Source: Aralia elata
Lineage: Eukaryota; Streptophyta; Magnoliopsida; Apiales; Araliaceae
Direction: 5' to 3'
Length of the DNA stretch: 64,000 bases
Assembly (NCBI GenBank): GCA_034770075.1
Contig: JAVJAP010000118.1
Location: forward strand, 372,001-436,000
Below the pieces are notes generated by a model that was not told the origin of the DNA, ran no database searches, and saw only the letters and a program-made list of their open reading frames with translations. Of the stretch, positions 21,531 through 33,700 are shown piece by piece. The position numbers and the translations under genes are program-made. How positions within the stretch are numbered: the first letter of the stretch is position 1; each line of letters opens with the position of its first letter.

Positions 21531-21770
21531 AGGGCAAACTCCAATTTGGTGGTTGAATCACAAGAACAGAGGTCAACAAGCTTTTCAAGTTGTCAAACAC
21601 CTCCTTGCACTCATTGAAAAATTGAAATTTCTCATCTTTTTATAACAACTTACACAACGGCAGAACTATATTTGAGAAGTCTTTGATAAACCTGCGATAG
21701 AATCCTACATGTCCAAGAAAAGAACGAATCTCCCGTACATTTATGGGGTAAGGCAAAACATAAATAACAT

Positions 21771-22691
21771 CTATCTTAGCTTTATCACTTCTAAACCTTT
21801 AGCTGACACAACATAGCCAAGTACTATACCTTGTTCTACTATAAAATGATATTTTTCCCAATAAAGAACAAGATTAGTCTCTAAGCATCTGTCTAGCACA
21901 CAAGTCAAATTATCTAAGCATGTATCCAAAGAATCACCATGAATTGTGAAATCATCCATAAAGACCTCTATGTAATTTTCTAATAGATCAGAAAATATAC
22001 TCACAATGCATCTCTGAAAAGTACATGGTGCATTGTACAATCCAAAAGACATCCTACGATATGCAAAAGTACCAAATAGACATGTGAATGTGGTTTTTTC
22101 CTAGTCTTCGGGTGCAATCACAATTTGGTTATAACTTGAAAAATCATCTAAAAAACAATAATAAGCATGCCCAGCTAATCGTTCTAATATTTGATTAATG
22201 AAAGGAAGAGGAAAGTGATCTTTTCTTATTATAGCATTCAATTTCCTATAATCAATACACACTCTCTATCCTATTTGCGTACATGTGGGCACCAACTCAT
22301 TGTTGTCATTCTTGACGACTATGATTCCAGATTTCTTTGGTACTACTTGTATTGGACTCACCCATTGACTGTCTGAAATGGGATAGATTATACCAGCATC
22401 AAGCAAATTGAGCACCTCCTTTTTCACTACCTCCATCATGGGTGAATTCAGTCTTCTTTATGCTTCTCTAGTGGACCTTGCTCCATCTTCCAACAAAATC
22501 CTATGCATGAACATCGCTGAACTTATACCTTTGATATCTGCTATAGTCCAACCAAAAACTGTGATGTGGTCCCTTAGGACTCTTAGCAATTTATCCTCTT
22601 GTACTTTGATTAGATTACTAGCAATAATCACAGGTAATGTATTATCAGTCCCTAAATATACATATTTCAAGTGTGCTGGTAATGGTTTCAA
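21771..22691 (-). pseudogene. Reverse transcriptase of the Athila-type element, with upstream linker
   Basis: The frame at 21771-22052 has FGLYNAPCTFQRC and IEVFMDDFTIHGDS, where MDD is the polymerase active-site pair, followed by the LVLYWEKYHF segment. Further upstream, in broken frames, are CIDYRKLNAIIRKDHFPLPF-like and KSGIIVVKNDNNELVPTCTQ-like strings (about 22150-22400). The 22458-22691 frame is the family linker (LRDHITVFGWTIADIKGIS, MHRILLEDGARSTREAQ). Stops and shifts interrupt it several times. Confidence 0.85.
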
Positions 22692-22702
22692 TTCTAAAAT
22701 TG

Positions 22703-23577
22703 GATTATTTATTTAAATGAATTAAATAGTTTAATTTATTTATTTAAATAAGATTAGAATTGTTCTAATTGATTTATTCACAAGCGGTTTAATATGGAGA
22801 ACCTAAAGGGTCACACCACAAAATAAAAATATTTATTTAAGAAGTAAATGACATAATCGTAATAATATGTTAAGTATATTTAATTTATGCTATGGTGATA
22901 GAATAAGTTAAATACCTTAATATTTATTATTTAATATTTTAGAAATATTAAATATAAATTAATAAGAGGAGTCTTATTAATATTATTACTATTATTATTA
23001 TTTAATTTCTAAATGGTTTAGGAATTAATTAATATAAGTACTCTCATAAGTTTCTAATTGGATTAGGAGACTAATTAATTAAAAGAGTTTAATTAATTAA
23101 ATAAAATCCTATTCCTAAATAGTTTAGGAGGGTTGTCAACATCTATAAATAAGAGAAGTCTTATTATAAAAAAAGTTAGATAGTTACACACACTTCCAAT
23201 AGTTGGGAGAATACTTACAATTTCGATAGAGATAGATACTAGGGTTTTGCCAACACCCATCTTCTTAGATATATATTATTCCTTGGTGGATCACCTCTAG
23301 AGGCCAAACACTTGGGTGACTAACGTTGATTAAAAGAAGGAATCTAACCGGTGAATTCAAAGAGAACGCGAAAAGATTTGGAGTTGAACTTGTACTTGAG
23401 GAAGCACGGTTTTACGAGGGTATAATTCTTATTCTCTATCTCTTTTGTTTAATTGATAATTATGCATAAAGAAAGATCATAGTGATGGTTTGTATAGAAT
23501 TTTAAAATATGATTTTATCGCGTTTTCGCTATATTTGTGTAATTTGATTGCATTCTCGCGTTATATACAAGCCTAAC
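22703..23577 (+). repeat. Copia LTR fragment (3' half), plus orientation
   Basis: Matches 49307-50182, the 3' half of the solo LTR, from ATTATTTATTTAAATGAATT to the terminal CTAACA. The 5' half is missing at the junction with the Athila-type element. Confidence 0.8.
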
Positions 23578-24490
23578 AAAAACTTAGGAAAAAATATTCG
23601 TTTTGAGTAGCCGACCTTATCCTAATCCTTGCATTGGGATCCCCAGTGATTAGGTCTTGGGTGTGATCTCTTGTCCATTTGCTTCCAACTGAAATATCTG
23701 TCCTTGTGCCTTCTTGTCTAAGACCTTCAAGATCTGGTTCATGGTCAACAACTTCATTGATTCGTAGAGTCTCCACTTCTGGAACTAAAGACTCTAGGAT
23801 CTCCTTGTCTGGCACTACGATCATCGGGTCTGGCTCTACGGCTTCAGAATTTTCAATCGTAAGGTTCTCTTGTTTTGCGATCGTTGGGTCCTACTCTTGA
23901 AGTTCATGTGAGATAATCTCTGATGCCACAGCCAGCTAACATCTTGTGAGGCTTTGGAGAAGAAGCACGGTGTTTCTGACGAACTGAGCTCTACGAGATT
24001 CACTATATACACATTGCCTTCCCTTGATCCAATTAGCTTCAATGAGTTAGATTCCAGGTCTCGAACTTGACACTAGTTATTAAGGAAGATGACTTGATGT
24101 CCTTTCTCACACAGTTGACTAATGCTTAGCAGATTGTGCTTCAATCCATCAACATAGGCAACCTTGCTGAATGATACTGCTCCATTCCCAATTGAGCCAT
24201 ATCTTCGAGTCTTCCCAGAATTGTTGTCTCCAAAGACAACCGCATGACCATCTTTCTCCTTGAAATTTAACAGAAGAACCTTGTTGCTAGTCATATGCCT
24301 TGAGCATCTACTATCGAGATACCAGATTGAGTTAGTGGAGCCTTGTACCTGTATCAAAAATTAACCTTTATTTTGGTACCCAAACTTGCTTGGGTTGTGA
24401 CCTGTTAGTACCCTTGGGGACCCATATTTGCTTGATTTTGGGTCAATAATATACTAGACGATAATCATTATAATAACACAGTGCAGCTAC
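23578..24490 (-). pseudogene. Ty1/copia fragment: gag end, protease and GAG-pre-integrase region
   Basis: On the minus strand, repeated WVPK-type strings (KQIWVPKGTNRSQPKQVWVPK, written here in parts: KQIWVPK and KQVWVPK) near 24370-24420 mark the end of gag. SIWYLDSRCSRHMTSN follows, the protease site where the usual DSG is DSR. Then come VVFGDNNSGKTRRYGSIGNG and YVDGLKHNLLSISQLCEKG. The next frame has WLWHQRLSHMNF, the GAG-pre-integrase zinc-binding signature. Integrase, RT and RNase H are absent and frames are shifted. The mutated active site and truncation make it a dead fragment. It is boxed in by two copia LTRs lying in opposite orientations. Confidence 0.8.
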
Positions 24491-25060
24491 TATTAGGTTT
24501 GTATATAGCGCGAGTATGCAATCAAATTACACAAATATAGCTAAACGCGATAAAATCAGATTTTAAAATTTTATACAAACCATCACCATGATCTTTTTTT
24601 TATGCGCAATTATCAATTAAATGAAAGAGATAGAGAATAAGAATTATACTCTGGTAGAACCGTGCTTCCTCCGGTACAAGTTCAACTCCAAATCCTTCGT
24701 GTTCTCCTTGAATTCCACCGATTAAATTCCTTCCTTTGATCAAAGTTAGCCACCGAAGTGTTTGGCCTCTAGAGATGATCCACCAAGGAATAATACTTGT
24801 TAAAGAAGATGGGTGTCAGCAAAATCCTAGTTTATATCTCTATAGAAATTGTAAGTACTCTCCACAATTCTAATGCAAGAGTGTGTAACCTCAAATCATG
24901 ATAAGATTCCTCTTATTTATAGATATGGGTAACCCTCCTATATTATTTAGGGTTAGGGTTTTATTTTAATTAAACTCCTTTAATTAATTAAACTCCTAAT
25001 CTAATTAGGAATTTATGAGAGTACTTCTATTAATTAATTCTCAAACTCTTTTAGGAATTA

Positions 25061-25094
<34 letters not shown>

Positions 25095-26303
25095 GTAATA
25101 ATAATAATAACACTCCTCTTATTAATTTATATTTAATATTTTCAAAATATAAAATAATAAATATTAAGCTATTTAATTTATTCTATCTTCATAGATTAAA
25201 TTAAATACACTTAACTTATTTTTATGATTATGTCATTTACTTCTTAAACAAATATTTTCTTTTTACGGTGTGACCCTTTAAGTTCTCCATATTAAACCGG
25301 TTGTGAATAAATCAATTAGAACAATTCTAATCTTATTTAAATAAATAAATCAAACTATTTAATTCATTTAAATAAATAATATTTATTCTATAATAAGGGT
25401 AAGCTACCTTAATGATCAACGACTTTTCAAATAATATAGATTTTAACATTAATCATAAAAGAACCTTTCAGTGAATAGTTACCATACAATTCAATCCTTC
25501 TACCATACAATGTCCCAATCAAATATAAGATATGGAATTACTGTCAAGTCTTATTTTATTTGATTATATGTATTTCGATTATCAAATGCACAACTCTAAA
25601 TAATGCAAATTAGAAACTCCGTTCTAATTTTATTCTGCTTTGGCCAAAGACTTCTGATTTATCATTTATCTAATCACAAAGGACATTTTCTCCTTTTACT
25701 AAAGTAGTGGATTCTTTGTTGATCATTCACCTATCTCCATGTACAACTTATTATACTCAATCATATCCTTTGATATACCCTAAAGGTCTTAAGGGACATA
25801 TCAAAGTATAACTCATCATACATAAGATACTATGATGATCTCAAGTCTAAGGATCACTTGTACTACTATCACTTAAGGAATTTCTATTGATAGGCAAGTA
25901 AAGCTCCATTAGGTATTCCTTTAGCGAGCCACGTTCAGTGAACTTATTCTCCAATAAGCACCTACATACTTGCTTTAGTGTCTCCACACAAATAATTATG
26001 AGATCAATCATCCTCTTCCTAAGAGCAAGCAAAGTATGCACTAATCCCCTTTTAGTAATCTAACAATTAGGAACGATTTTAGTTTTAAGCTATCTAGAAT
26101 TTAGATCTCAGTACCATGATCATCATCATGATTCTAAAAGCATTGCTCAAAACTATGAGTTTATCACACTTAATATAACAACATCATGTAGATAATGAAA
26201 ATTCCTTTAATAAATTAATTTTTTTTATTAATAACCGAATAAGATTACGAAGTATATACTACATCATATCAAATATGATTGGCTTGTGTACATACTACTT
26301 TCA
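24491..26303 (-). repeat. Complete copia LTR, minus orientation, with adjoining polypurine tract
   Basis: Runs from TATTAGG (expected TGTTAGG) to ACTTTCA on the plus strand, 1813 bp, and aligns in full with the solo LTR at 48361-50182. The bases beyond its start (AGTGCAAGTGGGAGAT on the minus strand, 26304-26320) are the typical copia polypurine tract, so this is a 3' LTR. The flanks do not show a matching 5-bp duplication. It contains an (AAT)n tract at about 25061-25110. Confidence 0.8.
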
Positions 26304-26575
26304 ATCTCCCACTTGCACTAAAGTCATTCACCATGGTATCTAATACCCTTCTTCTCTAAGTGACGATCATCCTGCTATTGGATAAATGTTCAGTAAATAG
26401 ATATGCAATGTTGTTCTTGAGAGTCCATTATCTCTATAGTGACTTCTCATCTTTCAATGATTTTTCTAATTAAATGATAGTGCCGCAACACATGTTTGAA
26501 TCCAAGATGAGATTTAAGAACTATTCTTAGTTCTGTAATGAACTTTTCATCCAAACAATCAACTTGTTGCTTCAT
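26304..26575 (-). pseudogene. 3' end of copia pol (RNase H tail), broken
   Basis: On the minus strand a HYHLIRKIIER string follows, the RNase H tail seen in copia elements as YHLIREI, then shifted pieces lead to the polypurine tract and 3' LTR. It is cut off at 26575 by another LTR fragment. Confidence 0.65.
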
Positions 26576-27092
26576 TTACAGAATAAGATTACAAATATAG
26601 CGGAAGTGCGATAAAATTAGATTTTAAAATTTTATATAAACCATCACCATGATCTTTCTTTATGCGCAATTATCAATTAAACGAAAGAGATAGAGAATAA
26701 AAATTATACTCTCGTAGAACTGTGCTTCCTCGGGTACAAGTTCAACTCTAAATCCTTCGTGTTCTCTTTGAATTCCACAGATTAAATTCCTTCCTTTGAT
26801 TAACATTAGCCACCCAAGTGTTTGGCCTCTAAAGGTGATCCACCAAGGAATAATACTTGTTCAAGAAAATGGGTATTGGCAAAACCCTAGTTTCTATCTC
26901 TATAGAAATTGTAAGTACTCTCCACAATTCTAATGCAAGAGTGTGTAACCCCAAATCATGATAAGATTCCTCTTATTTATAGATATGGGTAACCCTCCTA
27001 AACCATTTAGAAGTAGGGTTTTGATTTAATTAAATTCCTTTAATTAATTAAACTCCTAATCTAATTAGGAATTTATGAGAGTACTTTTATTG
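26576..27092 (-). repeat. Copia LTR fragment (3' third), minus orientation
   Basis: Matches the 24520-25020 part of the adjacent complete LTR almost base for base. It is truncated at both ends: by copia pol on the right-hand biological side, and by the Athila-like sequence from about 27093. Confidence 0.8.
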
Positions 27093-28786
27093 AGGACAAG
27101 CAAAGTCTTGAGTTTGGGGGTATTTGATGAGCGGGTTTATACCTGTGAATTAGATATATCTTAGGCTTATTTCTTTACTATCTTTGAGTATTTTTAGTGT
27201 CATTTTACTTGTTTATGCATTGGTTTTGTAGGAAATAAAACAAAGCCATTTGTACGTCAACGCTTGGGTCTCTTGTTTGCCATTTTTGAGCTTCTGATTG
27301 ACATAACAGCTGCTTGCGACTCAATTTCACCCATGATCCAATCCGATTCTCTCAAAACTCAAAGAACGAAAGTTGTAGATCTTGATCTCAGCTTTCGGGA
27401 ACATCTTGAATCATCCAATTTGAACTTCATATGAGAGAGTTATGATCATTTTACCATCAGATTTGACATGAATTTTACATACCAGCTGTTTCCTGGCCAT
27501 TTTGGACCTTTCTATGTTCAGTATCTCGATGAGCTCCAGTTATGAAAGTTGTAGAGCTACTTCTTATCTTTCCGTAGCCTCTTGAATCACATTAATCCAA
27601 GTTCAAACTAAGAGGTTATGGCCATTTTTCCAATAGACGTCGAGGTTGATTCGGGCAGCAGAAGAGTTCTCGCCGGGGCGAGAATCTTAAGCTTAAATTT
27701 CTCGCCGAGGCGAGAATGCGCGGAGAGAAAAAAATATTGGAGTTCAGTTCTTTTGGGAAATTGATTTGGAATTTGATTCTTTCTATTGATTTGATTCAGA
27801 AACTATAAAAGAGATAAGGAGAGATGGAAATAGAGGGGGAACATACATAGATACATACACCTACAAGATACATTCATAATTACATATTTATGCAAGGATT
27901 GAGATATAGAGCTGAATTGAGAGATTGGAGACTAGAGAAGCATCGCAAGGAGTTCAGATTGGAGATTGAAGATTGAAGAACTTCTACTGAGTTTTTCTTA
28001 TCCTTTATCTTAGATTTGTAATTTAATTGTGATGATTTATTTGGGATTCATGATTTCTATTTTCAGTATGAACTAAATTTACAATTAAGGCTACAATTGA
28101 ACCTTTATGAGTATGGATTAATTATCTATTTGAGTCCAATTATTATTTCATCTTGAGTTGTCTATCATATTTTGTGTTTATTGAGTAATTGACTGATCAT
28201 CAATTAGCGGAATACTTTAGATGAATTCGGGAGATGAAATCTAGGGTTAGATCTGAATGTGATAGCATGTATTCTTAATTATTTGCATGGGATGAATAAT
28301 TAGGGTTGTGAAGTGAATATGGATATCTCTTCGCTGCATGTAACTATTAGGAATTGGTGTTTAATGAATTTAATTCTTTAGTTTTGCATAGGAATATCGC
28401 AGAATTAATTGAGTTAGATAAATTTATTTGATCACTTGGAAAAGGGCTTATAAATAAAGTTAAATTCCTATTAACAACTCTATTAAATTTAATAATTGGA
28501 TGAATTGGATAAATTAGTTTGTATTACATAATTGAGGATATTGTAGTCTTAAGCCTTTAAAAATCTGAATTTCAACCTTCGTGTTAGTTTTTATTCTTAG
28601 TTTTAATTTAATTAGCTTTAATCGTTATACAAATTGTGATTGTTTAAATAAAATTGAATTGATATAGTACTAGTAGTTAGAAATTATTGAACAGAGATTC
28701 CCTATGGTTTCGACACTCTATCTTATCACTTTATTACTTGTTGATCGTGTATACTTGCACGTAATTGTTGATTGTGAAATCTGACA
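27093..28786 (+). mobile_element. Athila-like polypurine tract and LTR, plus orientation
   Basis: TGAGGACAAGCAAAGTCTTG followed by AGTTTGGGGGTATT is a polypurine-type end. The LTR starts TGATGAGCGGG at 27125 and appears to end at about 28786 (CTGACA), about 1.66 kb. The near-end string CCCTATGGTTTCGAC followed by TGATCGTGTATACTTGCACG is typical of LTR 3' ends in this group. A GC-rich palindromic block (CTCGCCGGGGCGAG) lies at about 27671. No coding part is present. Confidence 0.65.
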
Positions 28787-29600
28787 ATAGTTGGCTTAGT
28801 TATTTTATTCAGTTTTGAAGGAATGTGGAACCATATTTACAGTTAATATAATACTTGAGTTATATTATTGATTCCTTCGTGCATGAAATTTATTCTGATA
28901 ATCCAGTTAAATTTCTTATATATTATTCAATTTACTAATTTGGTTTCTGCAAGATTAAATTGGTGAATTGTTATCATCTGCAAGATTAAGATATAATATT
29001 AAGCAAACGATGTTATATCTGATCACAGGTAGTACTTAGTAATATTTGATTGTGGACAATCTTTTGGATATTATTAAGATTATCAGAAGGCAAGTTAAAT
29101 AATCCCTGATAGTGTGATTGTTGCTTGGAACAATCTAATTCTCTAATTCTTAATGCTTCTGTCATATTAAATCTAAACTGATAGTTTTGGGTTATATAAC
29201 AGTTAGAGTCTAGTGGGGGCGATTGCCACATTAGATTTAAACTTAAGGAGAATTTTGGATAATTGAGCGATTGTTGATCATCTAGGGTTGTTAGTATCAT
29301 TGAAGGAAGAAATAAGATTAACTGGACTATTTTATTATTGTAAATTGGTGAAGCTGAATTGAAGAACTGAAGCTTTTACATATTTGATCATCTTTATTAG
29401 TTTAATTCTGTTTTCCTTTACAATTGATTCCAAAAACCCCCAATCTTTATTTCTTGTTTATAGTTAGAAACATTAGAATAAATGTAAAACAATATCAATT
29501 CTCTGTGGGATCGATCCTTACTTACTACTGTGCTTAGTTATTTGAATTCGTAGAATGCAAGTGAGGTTAATTTTGGATTGCTTGACGACAACTCTCCCAC
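28787..29600 (+). repeat. 3' part of a second Athila-like LTR
   Basis: From about 28960 it aligns with the reverse complement of 17359-17960 (shared TTGTGGACAA, TTATCAGAAG, ACAAGTTAAATAAT-like and GATCGATC strings) and ends TGCTTGACGACAA at about 29590, the usual LTR end of the group. It is fused directly to the preceding LTR, with no interior between them. Confidence 0.7.
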
Positions 29601-30756
29601 TAAATCAATTTTATGAGTTTATCATGTCCACACAGATAATAATGTGTTAGTCTTCACACCTCAGGCTACCGTGTGTTGGTGATAAAAATTATTTTACCTT
29701 TTTCAAATTAACCCTGTCTAGCTTGAAAAATTAGCATAGACATAGGTTCAAAAAATTTCCAGTTCAATCGTTTGAACAATTCTTTTTCAAAGGCACAAAA
29801 GTGCGAATATATGCATGAATGTCTAGCATAGCTAGAAGATTTTGGAATACCCCTAAGCTTCTATTATTTCCATTTTTCCTTTAACCACAACACAAGTTTT
29901 GCAAATATATAGTAATATAGTAAACTGATTGGTTGTAAAACCAAGTACAAACAAATATATCAATTCCCCTTCTCATCAACACAGGATTGAAAGATCTTAG
30001 TGTATATTAATCATTTTTAATACACCACTTTATGAAATTTCATAGTCGCATCTTATAAGTCAGTTCGACTGATATATCATAGCCTTCGCCCATACAAGGG
30101 TTCGTTTGCTCAGTAACTAACATACAAATATCTTTAAAACTATAGTTAGATATAACAACTAATAACTAATCAATATACATATGAAAAAAGAATCACCTTC
30201 TTAGAATATATACAAGGATTAGTTTGACACAAGATTTCAATCTATTATCTTGATAATTAGTTGAGTGTTTTCTCCACCTAAGAACCAATGAATCAGTTCC
30301 CCGTCTCATTCACACTATCCCTAAATGATCTCATTTAGTGTGTAACCCGCTTTGAAAACATTGACCATGAATCATTTATACCAATAGTGTAGTTAGATCG
30401 GCTCACTTACGCATATTAAACTCCTGCCCATTTAAGAGAGTCGTTCAACTCAGCTAAGAACATAAGTTTTTAATTGAAATCCCTACTCATTTCTTAACTA
30501 TCTTATGAATTTCTTTAAACCATAGTACATACATTTCTCTATGAGTTTACTCCTCTACTTACTCAGGTTTTAATATAATTTAAACATAATTCCTAACACA
30601 TAACTCTAATCAGATAATACTTGATTTATTTTAATTTCTGCATATCTTTTACTTATCTACGGACTCTTCACAAGTCCATTTAATCTTAACCCATCAGATT
30701 ATACTCCAAGGTACTCGTTACCTCAAAATTATAACCTATTACTCTGATACCAACTG
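29601..30756 (-). mobile_element. Partial interior of the non-coding gypsy-like element
   Basis: Aligns with 34370-35524. At its right end is the minus-strand primer-binding site (TGGTATCAGAG, complement at about 30742-30752) next to the LTR end TGACGCCCCC. Together with the following LTR-interior-LTR this gives an LTR-interior-LTR-interior series, as made by unequal recombination between elements. Confidence 0.75.
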
Positions 30757-33700
30757 TGACGCCCCCAAATTCGGGCGCTGGCCGCCCGAACAAGGGTCCA
30801 ACGTTATCTCGTATTTCTATCGTAACTTAACCAATGATCCCATAATCATATTGGTTGAATTAGTCTATTACAGACTATACAATCATAACTTTCCTTAACT
30901 TCATCCCTAGATCTTAACTTGATCTCGATCTCATTCTTTCTACAAGTATCAACTTGTAGTTTATTCGTATATATGGATAACACCATATATATATCGGTCA
31001 AATTTTTAATCCTATGATTTAAACATTCTATATTTCCATATACCAAAGATTCACAACATTAATAATAGGATGGTTCTTAGGAACAGAAGAATCTTGCGAT
31101 AAATGTTTGCATCTTTATCCGTGACAAGATTCCTTTTCTTTACAGAACATACCGTATTATTCAATACCCTCACTTGAATACATATCGTTATAGAGATATC
31201 TTTAGCATACACTATAAGGAACTTAGTACTTACTCGTTCCTTTTTTAATCCTTAAGATTTAGATATTCTATCATTTATAAGCTTTATATGGATCCAAGAT
31301 TCACAGTACCAACACTAGAGATATTTCTCAGATCTGAAGGGGGCTTTCCAATAAAGATAAATCGATATTGGTGTGCAATTAGATGACTTAACCTTCATTT
31401 CTTAGTCAGAACTTTCAGTGTGCCAAATATCCTCACTTAGATTCATAGTATTATAAACAATGGACATCTCTTTCATATTAATAATTCCTATCCATCTGAA
31501 ATTCATAGTATTAATAATAAGATTATTCTTAGAACTGAGGGGTGCATTCCGGGAAAGGTGGCACCTTACTGGCGCTCATTAAGTGTAACCTCGGTAGTTA
31601 CAAAACTCCCAATATCATTTAATACCCTCACTCAGATGTATAGTTCTTTATCAACATTGTATTAATGTTTTACTATTTATCTGAAGTTCAGAGTATCGAC
31701 ATAACATGATCAGTCCATATTACCAATACCCTCATTGTGATTAATAGATCTTAATAATTCTAAGTTATATCAAAGTAAAGACATAACAACATTTGATGAT
31801 AATAAATAATATCATTTTAAAATATTCGGTTACAAGGTTTGCTTGTTCGTCTTATAACTGTCATTATAACTTCAAACAAATAATAAGTACTTAACATGAA
31901 AACCTAATTTACGCTTCTTTACGTTCGTCATAACTGCAAATAAATGTTTATTCGCAAGAATGAGCACTACGGCTCAACAAGTCTAACTAATAACACATAA
32001 ATAATTTATGCTTTCAGATAAACTTTAACATGCCTTGACATATCACATATATCAATTTGATATTACAAATAACTTTTCATTCAACAGTTTATATCACATT
32101 GTCACACAAAGCGTATAAACCACATATATATATAACTTATAAAAATAACACATAAGAGTTAGAATACTTGCATATAGTTTAAAAGAATAGAAGACTTGCC
32201 TCGTATATCTTTTAAAGATAAATATAACGGTCTAAACATTTGTCGTAAATCCTACACGATTATAAGTTCATGTTGACAAAAAAGCGTTTAACGATTAAAT
32301 CTTTAAAGTTTTATGTCGGGTATTCTAACCGCTTATAAATAAAACTCCTTCTACTATACATCAAATAATTTCAGTATTATAACTGCATATAAAATGAATA
32401 TTTAACAACTATATTTAAAATAAATCGGGCATTATAATTGTTTATAAAATGAATATTCGGCTATTATATTTGAAATAATTTTAGCATTATAACTGCTTAT
32501 AAAATGAATATTCTTACTAAATACCTGAAGAAAATCAGACATAGTAACTACTTATAAAAGTATATTTTCAACTTTATAAGAGAAATAAATCGGACATTAT
32601 AACTTCTTGTAAATAGGACTTTTGTACTATATACATAAAATAATTTGGACATTACAACTGCTTGTAAAAGTATATTTACATACATAAAAATGAAAATTAT
32701 AACTACGAGAGTATACCTCTTGTAGTTGCTAGCTTTACTTCCAATCGCGCAGCGTTTTGATGCTTCGAAAGTAATTTTTATCTCATAATATCTCTTAGAA
32801 TATAAATATTGAGTGTTTTTTACTTTTGAACTGCTTTGAGCATGGTTAGGAATGAATGAACTTAGCTTGCTATTTATAGGAAAACCAAGTTTCACTAATT
32901 GCACGTTAGGGGCTCCGCTTATTACACTTTGTACCCTAACATAATTTTAAAATATTCTTCTAAGCTCCTCAATAAAAATATCTTCCAAGCTCGACAATGC
33001 AGCTTGCAATCTAATCTCCTCAATGAAAATATCTTCCAAGCTCGACAATACAGCTTGCAATTGAACCTATCTTCTAAGCTCCTCAATAAAAATATCTTCC
33101 AAGCTCGATAATGCAACTTGCAATCTAAGCTCCTCAATAAAAATATCTTCCAAACTCGACAATGCAGCTTGCAATTGAACCTATCTTTTAAGCTCCTCAA
33201 TGAAAATATCTTCCAAGCTTGACAATGCAGCTTGTCACCGTAAGCACGACAAATCACTTTGTCATTCTCAAGCACGACACAACAACTTGTTAAAAATAAT
33301 TTGTTGGGATGCTTCTTGGTGAAATCGTGGAAAGCACGACAAATCATTTTGTCAATGTAAGCACGACTAAGCAGCTTGACAAAAAAATTTTATTTGACCT
33401 AATTTATCGTTTACACTATAAAATCACAAAACACTTGGTTCGAAATATCATTTCGATCTTTATTAAGCACATATGTTATAAAATTTGAATCTCTTTAGGG
33501 CTTAAGGTTTTAAACTTCTCAATACCTAGTTTTAGGTCACTAAATTAACCTCTAACCATACACGATCGTATTTATAAGCCTCATAAATATTCGGTGTACT
33601 ACATTCACCCCTACTTATAAGAATTTCGTCCTCGAAATTAACTTTTCAGCTCACTTTAGTCATTCAATATCATATTTATAAGTTTTATAAATATTCTGGA

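Larger units (their letters stand above)
17359..22702 (-). mobile_element. Athila-type Ty3/gypsy retrotransposon, decayed, 5' truncated
   Basis: Read on the minus strand, the order is reverse transcriptase, RNase H, integrase, a long non-coding 3' region, a polypurine tract and the 3' LTR. The pol order with integrase last marks Ty3/gypsy. The wording around the RT motif (VFMDDF, with RMSFGLYNAPCTFQRC upstream) and the long 3' non-coding part fit the Athila lineage. The gag, protease and 5' LTR are missing; the element stops at about 22702 against a copia LTR fragment. Stops and frameshifts throughout mean it is inactive. Confidence 0.85.

Noticed and set aside
32922..33347. 141-codon frame with repeated RAWKIFLLRSL-type segments, and its copy at 46345-46770
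   Set aside because: It only reads through the LTR's tandem repeat; the periodicity of the DNA explains the peptide repeats.
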